Origin: Treponema primitia ZAS-2
GTDB taxonomy: Bacteria; Spirochaetota; Spirochaetia; Treponematales; Breznakiellaceae
Direction of reading: 5' to 3'
NCBI RefSeq assembly: GCF_000214375.1
Contig: NC_015578.1
Span: 1,302,001-1,366,000, forward strand
Length of the DNA stretch: 64,000 nt
Shown here: piece by piece, positions 41,242 to 50,989 of the stretch
Layout: every line of letters begins with the position of its first letter
How positions within the stretch are numbered: the stretch's first letter is position 1
Made by a program: the position numbers and the translations under genes
The notes under the pieces: generated by a model
Seen by the model: only the letters and a program-made list of their open reading frames with translations
The model's database searches: none
Told to the model about the DNA's origin: nothing

Positions 41242-42570
41242 TCAAAACGTATATACCAAACCAACTTTCACAAAGCTGTTGCCGTGGTATTGCCCTAGTT
41301 GGCCGTTTTTATCCCCACCAAAAATACCGGCAGCCAGTTCAAGTTGAACATCTTGAATCGTCCAATAAATGCCCCCCGGAACGATGAGAAAGTCTTTGGT
41401 CTCAATGCCACAAATGCCTGTGGCGCGGACTTCAAGTTCATCCCGGAGGAATTTTTTTGAAAGTATAGCGCTTATGCGGGTACTGGTCAGTTCACTGCCG
41501 GCTTCAATGTCAAGAAGAGGGTCATCGGAAACTTCATCGTTCATAAGATGGATGGATTCGTTGCATTGCAGGTTCAGGTTGATGCCCCAGAACAAATCTC
41601 GGTCAAAACCGAGGGACCAGGCAATCGTGGGATTGTACACCGCGCCATCGTCTCCGTCGAGGTCGCCGGTAAGGTTTGTGGCGGCTTCCGCACGAACATT
41701 AAAGCCTGCGATTACCTGGGCATAATCAAGGCCTATCTGATGGTAGCGGTTGTAGTCAAGGGCGATGCCTGCGGGAATAGCTCCGGTGAAGGTAATGGCG
41801 GCGGCTGGCTGGTACATCCGTCCGTAGAAATACTGCGCTCCGATATCCGCAGGCCCAATCGTCGTGGTAAAGCGGGCGCCTGCCTGGGCATACTTCAAGG
41901 TGTTAAGCTCATCGTTTGACGGGCGGGTAACTGGCAATGGTGAGGTGGAGGATTGTGCCCAACGCCCTGATTCGGCAAAACGGTGGGGCGAAAACCACGG
42001 CAATAGGACCGCTTCAATTTTTGAAAATGAACCTGCATGATAAGAGGCATGAATCATCGGCTGGGCGAGTTTAATCTCCATACTGTCAGCGATGTTAGTA
42101 AAACTGCGGTAATCATAGGGGTTTATCACGTCCAGGGGGCCCATGCTGTCCGCCTTGCCCCATGTCAGTTTTCGCAGGCCGCCTTCTATTTCAAAATCGC
42201 CGAACCATGTTTGCAGATAGGCTTCATCCAGGGTGACAGAGCCGAAGGTGAATGTTTCGTCCGGCGGGTTTACGTTCAGGTTGATGGCCCCTTTTACGTT
42301 GGCGCCCTGGGCCTCAAAATTGAGCCTGCCCTGTAAATTGCCGTCCAGGGCGGTATCTAAGGGTTCGTCAAATTCCCTGACATAGCCCAGTAATTCCATG
42401 CCCACTTCGCCGGATACCGAGACGGCAAGCGGAGAGCCGCCGCCCAGGCCGCCGAACCCGGCGCTCCCGTCATCGGCAATGTCTCCAAAACCGAAACCTT
42501 CCTGCGCCGCCAGGGGGAATGAAAGGATGCACAGTAAAACAAGCACCCATGAAAAAAACCGCTCTTTCAT
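41242..42570 (-). CDS. Outer-membrane beta-barrel-like protein of the MMPL operon
   Basis: A signal peptide (FFSWVLVLLCILSFPLAAQ) is followed by a Gly-rich start and ~400 residues of amphipathic strands, e.g. GRLNFEAQGANVKGAINLNVN and FEIEGGLRKLTWGKADSMGPLDVINPYDYRSF. It ends in aromatic VYTF, as outer-membrane barrels do. The LTWGKADSMGPLDVINP motif recalls DUF1302 proteins coupled to RND pumps. Its ATG overlaps the LolA-like gene stop, so it is the third gene of the operon. Confidence 0.78.
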   Translation of the reverse strand: MKERFFSWVLVLLCILSFPLAAQEGFGFGDIADDGSAGFGGLGGGSPLAVSVSGEVGMELLGYVREFDEPLDTALDGNLQGRLNFEAQGANVKGAINLNVNPPDETFTFGSVTLDEAYLQTWFGDFEIEGGLRKLTWGKADSMGPLDVINPYDYRSFTNIADSMEIKLAQPMIHASYHAGSFSKIEAVLLPWFSPHRFAESGRWAQSSTSPLPVTRPSNDELNTLKYAQAGARFTTTIGPADIGAQYFYGRMYQPAAAITFTGAIPAGIALDYNRYHQIGLDYAQVIAGFNVRAEAATNLTGDLDGDDGAVYNPTIAWSLGFDRDLFWGINLNLQCNESIHLMNDEVSDDPLLDIEAGSELTSTRISAILSKKFLRDELEVRATGICGIETKDFLIVPGGIYWTIQDVQLELAAGIFGGDKNGQLGQYHGNSFVKVGLVYTF

Positions 42571-43343
42571 CTTGCTCTCCCAGTTTCAAGATACGCCGTG
42601 GTAAATACCCCTTCAGGGATTGGGTCGTCGTATTTGATGATGTCCATGTAGATGGTGGTTGAAGTTCCGGCGCTCACCGTACTTACCGTGGTTTGGGTGG
42701 CGGTTAAACGTCCCTGAACCTCTTTGAGGTCGCCGCTTTCCATTGTTTTTAACAAGGCGCCCCGCCGATCATACATTTCGCTTTTGTAAACAACGCTGGT
42801 GCTTTTATCTATCCATGAAATGGTTTTGGAATAGGGAAAATCGCTGTCTTTTGGGACCGACTGAATAACGTAACAGGTTGCGCCGTTCAGGGTTTCTTCC
42901 CGCACTATTGTGTTAGTGTCTTTTTCGGCGCCCCGGTTCATCAAAGACATATCGTCGTAGGAAAAATCGGTTCCCATAAAACTGCCCCCGCTTTCCGATG
43001 CGGCGATGCGGCGCACTTTTCCAAGGTTGGGCAGGAAAATCCACCGGTCGCTGCCCCCTGCGGATTTGTCGATGGTGAGAAAGCGTGTACCCCGAACCGA
43101 TGCGGGGCTTTGAAAGACCACCACGGTGCGCTCGTTTCCCTCTGCGTCGTCCTTGGAATACTGGTCAATATTGCGCTCCGTGATGGCGCCATTCTTTGCG
43201 GTAATAACCATGCGGGAACGGGACGATTGGGTGTCGGCGCTTATGCGGTTCCGGGCCGCCCGGACTATTGCTTCGGCATCCTGGGCAAACAGGATACCCG
43301 TTCCCATAATCAGTGATACAACAAGTAATGAAAATCGCTTCAT
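42567..43343 (-). CDS. Outer membrane lipoprotein-sorting (LolA-like) protein
   Basis: A signal peptide (MKRFSLLVVSLIMGTGILFAQ) leads into a LolA-like fold: SSRSRMVITAKNGAITERNIDQYSKDD, VFQSPASVRGTRFLTIDKSAGGSDRWIFLPNLGKVRRIA, SFMGTDFSYDDM. This group is the periplasmic partner of MMPL-type exporters. The frame extends to 43403, but GGGAG before ATG 43343 and the signal peptide set the start. The gap to the exporter gene is 25 bases. Confidence 0.88.
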   Translation of the reverse strand: MKRFSLLVVSLIMGTGILFAQDAEAIVRAARNRISADTQSSRSRMVITAKNGAITERNIDQYSKDDAEGNERTVVVFQSPASVRGTRFLTIDKSAGGSDRWIFLPNLGKVRRIAASESGGSFMGTDFSYDDMSLMNRGAEKDTNTIVREETLNGATCYVIQSVPKDSDFPYSKTISWIDKSTSVVYKSEMYDRRGALLKTMESGDLKEVQGRLTATQTTVSTVSAGTSTTIYMDIIKYDDPIPEGVFTTAYLETGRAR

Positions 43344-43368
43344 AATTTTACTCCCATACATATTACTT

Positions 43369-46011
43369 TCACCCCTCATACGAGGCGATGATTTTCTTTC
43401 CATAAATAAACTTTGGCTTTATCGTTACCAAAAGCGCGGGTATTACGGTAAGGCTTAAAAAGGCGGTGATAATCATTGCCAGGGCGACTAAAAGGCCTAA
43501 GTCGGCGATGATCCGAAACCTGGAAAAGGCAAGCACCGCAAAACCACCGCCAACGGAAAGGGCATTGACAATAATTGCCTTGCCGGAGCTTTTAAAGGTA
43601 CGATGCAAGAAGGCGTTTGCATCAGTGTCCTTGTTTCCGGCAAGGTATTCCCGTTTAAAACTGTCCATAAAATGGATCGTGTAATCAATGCCGATGCCTA
43701 CGATGAGGCTGGCAATAATTGCGGTCCCGATATTGAGCTTAATGCCCAGGAAACCCATGATTGCGAAATTACAGAGAACAGCTATTATAATTGACAGGCT
43801 GCCGATTAGGCCCGCTGCCAGGGACTTGTTAGAAAGGGCGATGATAATAAATACCATCAAAATAGAAATGCCAATCGTAATCATTTGGGAATCAACTACT
43901 AAATCAGTAATCGCCACTTCCAGGGCTGATCCGCCGCCTAAAATAAAGCGGATCGTATCGGGGAATAGTTTTGAAGCATAGGCATTAATGGTATCAATCA
44001 CCTGCACGGTGTCCTTACAGCCGGTGGTCCGCATCTGAATCGTAGATTTTATCGCTGTCGGTTCGATGGGATCGTTGGAATAATCGGTATTGTCCCCTGA
44101 AAGTAATACTAAGTAATTGGCAATAAGCCCTTCCAGTTCGGCGTCAGTGGTTTTGCCGTATTTTTCCGGGTCCCGGGGAATTTCGTAATACGCCATGCCT
44201 TCGTAATTTGTCCGCCTCTTGAGTTCCCGTACCAGATCATTGGCGTTCATATTCACTTTTGTTCCTGCCGCCGAATCAAGCAGGGCGATTAAATCTGCTG
44301 ATGAAAGTTGGGCTGTCAGAAGATCGGCGTTTCCATCGGAGAAAACAGGGTCCGTTAAAGGGTCGCCCACCGGTTCACTTTCATCAAAGCCGAAACTGTC
44401 AAAACCAAAACTGTCACCTTCTTCATCCCGGATTATGGTAGAATAATTAGCAGCAATTCTGTCCGGGCTTTCATCGGCATTAAATACCTGGTTGATACGT
44501 TTAACCATGTCGCTGAAACCCGCTGCTTTTCCGACAAGGGGTTCCCGCTCCATAAGTATTGTCGAAAGGTCATCCATTGCGCCGAGTACCTTGGGGTCCA
44601 GCAGAGCTTCCGTGCTGTCCGCCTCAAGCACCATACTTATGCTTTTTGATCCGCCGAACTTTTCACGGATAAACCGGTCTGATTTCACTATATCCGTATT
44701 GTCATCAAAAAATTCTACCAGAACATTATCAATGATGAGCTTTGAGCTTCCATAAAGGGCGATTACGGTTAGTAGTATCGTACATACCAGCACAAGCCGC
44801 CGCCGCATCACCAGGGAGAAAAAACCCTGCTCGATTGCTGCGTCCCAATCCCTTCTCTGTTTTTCATTTTTGTGTTTTGTTTTTAGCTCTTTTGGCCCCC
44901 GGATTAAAAAACACGCAGGGATCAGGGTTACTGCCACAATAAATGCGGCAAATACCCCCAGAGAGGTAACGACGCCAAATTCAAACATCGGAACAACCGG
45001 TGTAAAGCAGAAGGAAATAAAACCCGCCAAGGTGGTCAGGGCGGCAAGAAAAACCGGTTTAAATAAACGTCGAACCAAATCGAATACTATCTGCCGGTGT
45101 TTCTCGGCAGTTAATTTTCTTTTCCCCGTTTCTTCATAATAATGGGTTACAATGTGAATTCCGTATGCGCTCCCTACAGCTACAAGAAGAACGGGAACTA
45201 TCATTGAAAGGATAGAAAGTTTAATGCCCAAAAATGGCATAACACCCACGGACCAAATGGTTGCAATCAGTACCGTTAATGTTGGAAGAATAATACCGGA
45301 CGCGCGGTGGAACGCAAAAAATAATACTCCCAGCAGCACAATAACCACCAGGGGAATGAGCAGCACAATATCATCGTTCATAGCTTCGGAGATGGTGGCG
45401 CTTATCACCGGATCTCCTGTGATATACACCGTGGCAAAGCCGTCAAACATTTCATGCGCTGTATCGCGGACCTTAAAGAGGGTTGCGATAACCTCAGGTT
45501 TTCCGGCATCCGCTTGGGGTACATCAATGGGTATCAAAATCTGTGTTGAGCTAAGATCGTCAGAAACCAGGGACCCCTGGTACAAATCCCATGAGGCAAT
45601 CCGCTGTTGTAAAGCGGCAATTTCTTCGGCTGTCCCGGAAAAATCTTCCCCCACCAAATCGGTAACAACAATCGTGTCGCCTTCAGCGGTAATATAATCG
45701 GTGGTCATAATTGAAGACACATCATCGATAAATTCAAAGCTCTGTATTGTGGAGATATAATCCCGAATACGGGTTAGGAATACCGGGTCAAATACCGATC
45801 CCACCGGGCGTTCAAGCCCGACCATAATCGCCGCAGAATTGCCGAAGGTTTCTTCAAAGCGATCGGAAATAATACGCGACTGGTGGGTCGCGGGCAAAAA
45901 CCGGTAATTGTTGTTGTCTAATTCCGTGCGCGGCAGCTGCAGCGCAAAGAACACGGTGATGAGGGCTATCACTCCCACAATCACTTTTGGATACTTAAAG
46001 AATTTTTCCAT
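43369..46011 (-). CDS. MMPL/RND-family exporter
   Basis: This 880-residue protein has about twelve membrane helices in two halves, each with a large periplasmic loop. SMIVPVLLVAVGSAYGIHIVTHYYEE and ASLIVGIGIDYTIHFMDSFKREY are the helix-4/helix-10 signatures of the family. The substrate (lipid, drug or lipoprotein) is unknown. It is first in an operon with the LolA-like and barrel genes and divergent from a tetR gene. GGAGATATGG precedes the ATG. Confidence 0.93.
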   Translation of the reverse strand: MEKFFKYPKVIVGVIALITVFFALQLPRTELDNNNYRFLPATHQSRIISDRFEETFGNSAAIMVGLERPVGSVFDPVFLTRIRDYISTIQSFEFIDDVSSIMTTDYITAEGDTIVVTDLVGEDFSGTAEEIAALQQRIASWDLYQGSLVSDDLSSTQILIPIDVPQADAGKPEVIATLFKVRDTAHEMFDGFATVYITGDPVISATISEAMNDDIVLLIPLVVIVLLGVLFFAFHRASGIILPTLTVLIATIWSVGVMPFLGIKLSILSMIVPVLLVAVGSAYGIHIVTHYYEETGKRKLTAEKHRQIVFDLVRRLFKPVFLAALTTLAGFISFCFTPVVPMFEFGVVTSLGVFAAFIVAVTLIPACFLIRGPKELKTKHKNEKQRRDWDAAIEQGFFSLVMRRRLVLVCTILLTVIALYGSSKLIIDNVLVEFFDDNTDIVKSDRFIREKFGGSKSISMVLEADSTEALLDPKVLGAMDDLSTILMEREPLVGKAAGFSDMVKRINQVFNADESPDRIAANYSTIIRDEEGDSFGFDSFGFDESEPVGDPLTDPVFSDGNADLLTAQLSSADLIALLDSAAGTKVNMNANDLVRELKRRTNYEGMAYYEIPRDPEKYGKTTDAELEGLIANYLVLLSGDNTDYSNDPIEPTAIKSTIQMRTTGCKDTVQVIDTINAYASKLFPDTIRFILGGGSALEVAITDLVVDSQMITIGISILMVFIIIALSNKSLAAGLIGSLSIIIAVLCNFAIMGFLGIKLNIGTAIIASLIVGIGIDYTIHFMDSFKREYLAGNKDTDANAFLHRTFKSSGKAIIVNALSVGGGFAVLAFSRFRIIADLGLLVALAMIITAFLSLTVIPALLVTIKPKFIYGKKIIASYEG

Positions 46012-46044
46012 TGTTCCATATCTCCTTTACTGTTCGCTTGCCAT

Positions 46045-46141
46045 TGTTGACATAGGTGAATATAAAGGACATAATGCTTAATAAGCAACAGACAGTTGTT
46101 TTAAAAACGTTGAGATGTCAACACAATACGCTGTAGTGTTG
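46045..46141. promoter_or_regulatory. Divergent control region with promoter and inverted repeats
   Basis: Rightward TTGACA (46047-46052) with CATAAT 17 bases on. Inverted repeats: TGTTGACAT (46045-46053) against ATGTCAACA (46115-46123), and CAACAC (46119-46124) against GTGTTG (46136-46141). TGCTTA-A-TAAGCA lies near 46076-46088. These are good operator candidates for the TetR protein. Confidence 0.5.
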
Positions 46142-46188
46142 GTTTTGCGATATTATTTGTTGTTTTGTTAGGAAAAAAAGGTGAAAAT

Positions 46189-46743
46189 ATGGAAACCAAA
46201 CAGAACCGGAAGGTGTTGTATACCAAAAAAGTGTTGACAGAAGCGCTTGTAAACTTGATGCAGGAGCGATCTATTGCGGACATATCGATCAAAGAGCTAT
46301 GCGCCCTTGCCGACATAAACAGGTCAACCTTCTATGCACACTACAAAAACCAATACAGCATTCTACAGGAATTAGAGGATGCGGCCATTAAAACTTTCGA
46401 GCAGATAGTCGGCAAATATGTGCTACAATCCCCAAAAACTGCCTTGTTACAAACCATCAAAGAGTCGCTTGACCTCACCGCCGACAACGTTAATTGGGTA
46501 AGGGTTTTATTAAGCGAGCAGGGGGATATTCATTTTCAGCGGAAACTGTTCAGCCTTATCCTGAAAAATGAAATGATGAGTTTCAAAAACGATGAACAAC
46601 TTGACGATATTACCAAGGAATACTACCTTACTTTTGGGCTAAACGGCAGTGTCGCCCTGGTTCAGTATTGGATAAAAAACGGCATGAACATCCCCAAGGA
46701 AAATCTCGCCCATATGCTCCTCAAACTGAACCTGCAGGATTGA
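46189..46743 (+). CDS. TetR/AcrR-family regulator
   Basis: The N-terminal helix-turn-helix is KKVLTEALVNLMQERSIADISIKELCALADINRSTFYAHYKNQYSILQELEDA. The C-terminal ~125 residues form the ligand-binding part. ATG 46189 follows AAAGGTGAAAAT; the frame is open from 46165. Being divergent from the MMPL operon, it probably represses that operon and itself through the repeats between them. Confidence 0.9.
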   Translation: METKQNRKVLYTKKVLTEALVNLMQERSIADISIKELCALADINRSTFYAHYKNQYSILQELEDAAIKTFEQIVGKYVLQSPKTALLQTIKESLDLTADNVNWVRVLLSEQGDIHFQRKLFSLILKNEMMSFKNDEQLDDITKEYYLTFGLNGSVALVQYWIKNGMNIPKENLAHMLLKLNLQD

Positions 46744-46881
46744 AACGCAGGTTTTGAATTAAACTATTGAAATACCCATAAGAAAATGCTAAACTGCTGT
46801 CAAAGCGAATATCTTATGATGTCAGGCTTAGCTTATTTTTTTCTATAATACAGAATTATTTTATTCTGAAAGAGGTGTTTT

Positions 46882-48000
46882 ATGAAAATACGTAGAGTAT
46901 CAAAAGTTCTATTGGCGATTCTTCTTGCTGCCTTTATTGGCTGTGGGACCTCAAACAAGGCTGTCGAAAACACGGTGGTTCAGGAAGCTGTTGTCTATGT
47001 TGAGCTTCAGGGAACCGTGGCTTCGGTGGATAAATACGGAAATGTCCAGACCGACATCAGCGTAGAAGCCCTTGCAGAGGCCGGGTACGAGCTGGGGGAT
47101 ATAGTTACCGTACAGGCTGGGAATATAAACGACCCGGCGCCATATGTAAGCACCTATAGCGATGTCAACCGCGGCAATCTTCTGATCAATCTCTCTGATG
47201 GAAAGGTGCAATTGGCTATTAATTACGGAAACCTGAGCGAACGGGGGGGTATAACTGTAGGCAATGCAGTTACCCTGAATTTGGCAAAAAAAGGAGCCTA
47301 CCGGGCCGAGTATGAGGTCCGTCACCTGACGGAGAGCGAAAAACGGGAGGATTATCCCAGTGACGCGGCCTTTGCCAACTTCCGGGAGGTCAAATATGGG
47401 GCCATTAGTTCCCATACCCTGTACCGCAGCCGGCACCCCGCCTCCGGGGATGCCAAGGCGCCCTATGCCGCAGCATTGGATGAAGGGGCGGGGATCAAGA
47501 CCGTGATTAACTTGGCGGATAACGCCGAAGAATTTGCGCAACGGGCGGCATCTTCTCCCTGGTACCAGAAACTGGCCGATGGGGGAAATATCATTTACCT
47601 GAGCATGGGGGTTGATTTTGGAATTCCCGACTTCCAGGGCAAGCTCAAAACGGGATTGCAGTATCTTATTAGCCATGAAGGTCCCTACCTTATCCATTGC
47701 AATGAAGGCAAGGATCGGACCGGTATGGTCGTCGCCCTCCTGGAGGCAATTTCTGGCGCCACCATTGCGGATATCAAGGCGGATTATATCGCAAGTTTTG
47801 TCAACCAATACGGCATTAAGAGCGATGAAGAGCGGTACAGCATTATTTCCCAGGCCATCGTGGATATTCTCCAGGAAATCAATGGGGGGATCGTGGTAAA
47901 TGACCGGAACCTCCGTCAGACAGCGGAAAATTACCTTACCGGTACCATAGGCCTGAGCGCCCAGGAACTGGCAAGCCTCAAGGCGCGTCTTTCAAAGTAG
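46882..48000 (+). CDS. Lipoprotein with tyrosine-phosphatase-like domain
   Basis: A lipoprotein signal peptide ends at Cys21 (LLAAFIGCG). Residues ~38-140 resemble the C-terminal half of SAM hydroxide adenosyltransferases (GTVASVDKYGNVQTDIS). The phosphatase part holds LYRSRHPAS, TVINLADNAEE and the P-loop HCNEGKDRTGM with Cys273 and Arg279. It would dephosphorylate tyrosine, lipid or inositol phosphates outside the cytoplasm. A TATAAT box (46844-46849) and GAGGTG lie upstream. Confidence 0.85.
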   Translation: MKIRRVSKVLLAILLAAFIGCGTSNKAVENTVVQEAVVYVELQGTVASVDKYGNVQTDISVEALAEAGYELGDIVTVQAGNINDPAPYVSTYSDVNRGNLLINLSDGKVQLAINYGNLSERGGITVGNAVTLNLAKKGAYRAEYEVRHLTESEKREDYPSDAAFANFREVKYGAISSHTLYRSRHPASGDAKAPYAAALDEGAGIKTVINLADNAEEFAQRAASSPWYQKLADGGNIIYLSMGVDFGIPDFQGKLKTGLQYLISHEGPYLIHCNEGKDRTGMVVALLEAISGATIADIKADYIASFVNQYGIKSDEERYSIISQAIVDILQEINGGIVVNDRNLRQTAENYLTGTIGLSAQELASLKARLSK

Positions 48001-48036
48001 GAATACTGTCCCTAAGCTTATAAACAAGGAATGAAT

Positions 48037-49401
48037 TTGAAACAAAATGACAACAGAACAGATAGGCTTGGGACAGAACGGGTAGGGAAGCTTCTTTTAG
48101 ATTTTTCCATTCCGGCAATTATCGGAATGCTGGTTAATGCGATTTATAACATTGTGGATAGGATTTATGTGGGCCAGGGGGTTGATTCATTAGGGATCGC
48201 CGGGATAACCGTTGCCATGCCCCTGATGATGGTTATTATGGCTTCATCGATGCTAATCGGCATCGGCGCCAATTCGCTTTTTTCTATCCGCCTTGGCCAG
48301 GGGCGCAGGGATGAGGTTGAAAAGCTTATGGGGCACGCCCTGGCCCTGCTTTTTATTGTCCCGGGAATAGTCATTGTTTTCAGCCTCATCTTTCTTGACG
48401 ATATTATCGTTCATATTCTTGGGGCCAGTGAAACGGTGTTCCCCTTCGCAAAGGCCTATTTGCAGATTATCCTCTATGGTGGTATTTTTAGCGCCATGGG
48501 TCCCGGTATCAATCACTTTATCCGTTCCGACGGGCATCCGCGCACATCAATGGTGACCCAGCTTATCGGCGCGGTGATAAATATTATCCTGGATCCGATT
48601 TTTATTTTTGGTTTTGGCTGGGGTATTGCGGGTGCCGCATGGGCAACGATTATTTCACAGTTTATTTCCTTCGTATGGGTTATGGGGTATTTTAATTCCC
48701 GGCATACCCAGCTCCGTTTTCGCCTCCGCAATATGAAGCTTGAATTAAAACTGGTGTTGAACATCCTGGCGATTGGATTTGCGCCCTTTGCCATGCAGTT
48801 GGCCATGAGCCTTGTGGGGGTTTTGCAGAACCACGCCCTGAACGTCTATGGCGGGGATATCGCGGTTTCGGCCATGGGAATTGGCTTCAGCATCATGATT
48901 GTCTTTTTTATGCCCCTTATGGGGCTTAACCAGGGCGCTCAGCCCATCATTGGTTATAACTACGGCGCAAAAAAATATGACCGGGTTTTAAAAACCTACA
49001 AGTGGGCGGTAATTGCCGGCACAATTTTTATCACCCTCGGCTTTCTGATTATCCAGATAGCGCCGAAAATGTTTATTTCCCTTTTCAGTAATGAAGAAGG
49101 GCCTCTCATGGAGATGGGTATTTATTGCCTGCGCATAAGCACCCTCTTGTTCCCCATACTGGGTTTTCAAATACTAACCTCAAATTATTTTCAGGCGATT
49201 GGGAAACCGATCCAGGGGACAATTTTAAGTTTATCCCGGCAGCTGCTCTTATACATACCCTTGCTGACCCTGCTGCCCAGGTTTTTTGGCCTAAAGGGTG
49301 TCTTTTTTGCCATGCCGGCTGCTGATTTTGGTGCAGTAATCATGTCGGCTTGTTTTATGATGAAAGAGTTAAAGTGGCTTAAGGCCGGGCAAATTTCTTA
49401 A
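48037..49401 (+). CDS. MATE-family efflux transporter
   Basis: About twelve helices. TERVGKLLLDFSIPAIIGMLVNAIYNIVDRIYVGQGVDSLGIAGITVAMPLMM is the MATE opening, and QGAQPIIGYNYGAKKYDRV is the mid-protein signature. It exports drugs or organic cations with Na+ or H+. AAGGA touches ATG 48031, so TTG 48037, six bases after it, is the better start (MKQNDNRTDRLGTE). Confidence 0.94.
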   Translation: MKQNDNRTDRLGTERVGKLLLDFSIPAIIGMLVNAIYNIVDRIYVGQGVDSLGIAGITVAMPLMMVIMASSMLIGIGANSLFSIRLGQGRRDEVEKLMGHALALLFIVPGIVIVFSLIFLDDIIVHILGASETVFPFAKAYLQIILYGGIFSAMGPGINHFIRSDGHPRTSMVTQLIGAVINIILDPIFIFGFGWGIAGAAWATIISQFISFVWVMGYFNSRHTQLRFRLRNMKLELKLVLNILAIGFAPFAMQLAMSLVGVLQNHALNVYGGDIAVSAMGIGFSIMIVFFMPLMGLNQGAQPIIGYNYGAKKYDRVLKTYKWAVIAGTIFITLGFLIIQIAPKMFISLFSNEEGPLMEMGIYCLRISTLLFPILGFQILTSNYFQAIGKPIQGTILSLSRQLLLYIPLLTLLPRFFGLKGVFFAMPAADFGAVIMSACFMMKELKWLKAGQIS

Positions 49402-49507
49402 AAAGATGCGGGAACGTTTTTTCTTCATAATTTCTTCACATTTCCGGTATATACTTGAGTTATAAACCGGTGACACCTGATCAAATTCAGAAAGAGGGAC
49501 GTGGTAT

Positions 49508-49918
49508 ATGAAAGAAACGGGAGTGGTGGTAAATATCAAAGGCGCCTTAGCGACCGTTAAGGTTAAACGGCCGGCTGCTTCAAAGGGCTGCTGTCATTTT
49601 GATACCACCAAGGATGAATTCCTGGAAGCCTATAATAATTGCAATGCCGCAGTCAATGATACGGTGTCCGTCGAATCTGAAGTAGAAACGGAAAAAAGAC
49701 AGGCTTTTATCAAGTTTGGATTATTTATCGCCGCTTTTATGATCGGCCTGGTTGGGGGTTATTATGTAGCGGGACTGTTCAATGCGGCAAATCTGAACGG
49801 TTTGTTTTCCATTGCCGCAGCCCTGTTGGCCATTGTTATTACCCATATTGTCTATAAGCGGCTGAATGGTGAAGCAAAAAGGATACCGGTTATCAACGAG
49901 ATTGTATATAACACATAG
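49508..49918 (+). CDS. RseC/MucC-like membrane protein
   Basis: This 136-residue protein has an OB-like N-terminal part (ETGVVVNIKGALATVKVKRPAASKGCCHF) and two membrane helices (about 66-90 and 96-113). The pattern fits SoxR-reducing RseC proteins, which support redox complexes such as Rnf. The usual CxxCxxxxC cluster is reduced to GCC plus one later Cys. AGAGGGACG before the ATG. Confidence 0.75.
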   Translation: MKETGVVVNIKGALATVKVKRPAASKGCCHFDTTKDEFLEAYNNCNAAVNDTVSVESEVETEKRQAFIKFGLFIAAFMIGLVGGYYVAGLFNAANLNGLFSIAAALLAIVITHIVYKRLNGEAKRIPVINEIVYNT

Positions 49919-50062
49919 TACAAAGGCTGTACCTGTTGCTTTTTAGGAATCCACGCAAGTGGGTTCTTGTGCTTGAATTTGGAATTTCTGCGCCTATTAT
50001 CCGCCGCTTGATATTATATCCCCAAGGGTTGTACTATTTACATATTAATGGAGGAAAGGACG

Positions 50063-50980
50063 GTGAAAATAGTTTTGCTCCATGATGGGGATGATAAAAA
50101 GTCCGCATCAGATCTGTTGGAAGTGATAAAGGAACAGAGGATCAACGGCGAATCCCTGCCTTTTGAGGGGGATTGGGAGACTAAAGGGCCTTCATGGGAA
50201 GAAAAATTCGCTGAAGCCACCCATTTTATAGCAATTTTTTCCGAATCCTCGGATCAGAGACCCTCAGGCCCCTCCTGGTTTAGCTTTGCCGCGGGTTTTG
50301 CCCGGGGTTCCGGGCGTCCCCTGGTACTTTTTGGGGCAAATATGGATGCCCTGGGGGCTCATTTTATAAAAGACGGTATCCGGATCAGGGATGGCGGGGA
50401 ATTTTCGGCCTATCTTATCCGGGAATCAGAGGAATGGACCAGGGCTAACAGGGTCAAGCAGGCCCGGGATTCTCTGCTGGAGCAGGGTATCCCGGTCACC
50501 CTGGATTCCCTGGGCCGTTGTATAAAGGAAAAGGATTGCCAGGCGGTTTCTCTGTTCCTCCAGGCGGGCTTTGCTGCGGATACCCTGGATAAGGCCGGGG
50601 TTCCCCTGCTCTGTCTGGCTGTCCGGGCCGGTGACCGGGGCATTGTCTCCCTGCTGCTCCAGGCCGGCGCCCAAGTGAACCTTAAATCCCAGGACCGGGG
50701 CGGTTCTGCCCTGATCGACGCGGCTTTGGGAAAACACAGTGAGATATTGGGGGATCTGCTGGCCGCTGGGGCGGACACGGATACTAAGAGCAAGGACGGT
50801 CAGTCGCCACTGATCATTTCTGTGGGCCTGAACGATGAACCCACCGTAGAAATGCTGTTGAAAGCCGGTGCCAATGCCGACGAGCCTGACAGTCTGGGGG
50901 CCAGCGCCCGGAAGTATGCCACTCTCTTTAACAAGCCCGGTATGGTAGCCCTTTTTCAGAAATACGCCCCGGCCAAGTAG
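50063..50980 (+). CDS. TIR-like domain/ankyrin repeat protein
   Basis: Residues ~1-115 look like a TIR/SEFIR-type fold: VKIVLLHDGDDKKSA, PSWEEKFAEATHFIAIFSESS, SWFSFAAGFARGSGRPLVLFG. Four ankyrin repeats follow (GVPLLCLAVRAGDRGIVSLLLQAGAQVN, GGSALIDAALGKHSEILGDLLAAGADTD, GQSPLIISVGLNDEPTVEMLLKAGANAD). The GAGGAAAGGA site lies inside the longer frame from ATG 50048 and directs translation to GTG 50063. The sirtuin gene starts nine bases after the stop. NADase or signalling activity is unproven. Confidence 0.78.
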   Translation: MKIVLLHDGDDKKSASDLLEVIKEQRINGESLPFEGDWETKGPSWEEKFAEATHFIAIFSESSDQRPSGPSWFSFAAGFARGSGRPLVLFGANMDALGAHFIKDGIRIRDGGEFSAYLIRESEEWTRANRVKQARDSLLEQGIPVTLDSLGRCIKEKDCQAVSLFLQAGFAADTLDKAGVPLLCLAVRAGDRGIVSLLLQAGAQVNLKSQDRGGSALIDAALGKHSEILGDLLAAGADTDTKSKDGQSPLIISVGLNDEPTVEMLLKAGANADEPDSLGASARKYATLFNKPGMVALFQKYAPAK

Positions 50981-50989
50981 GGAGAAATC

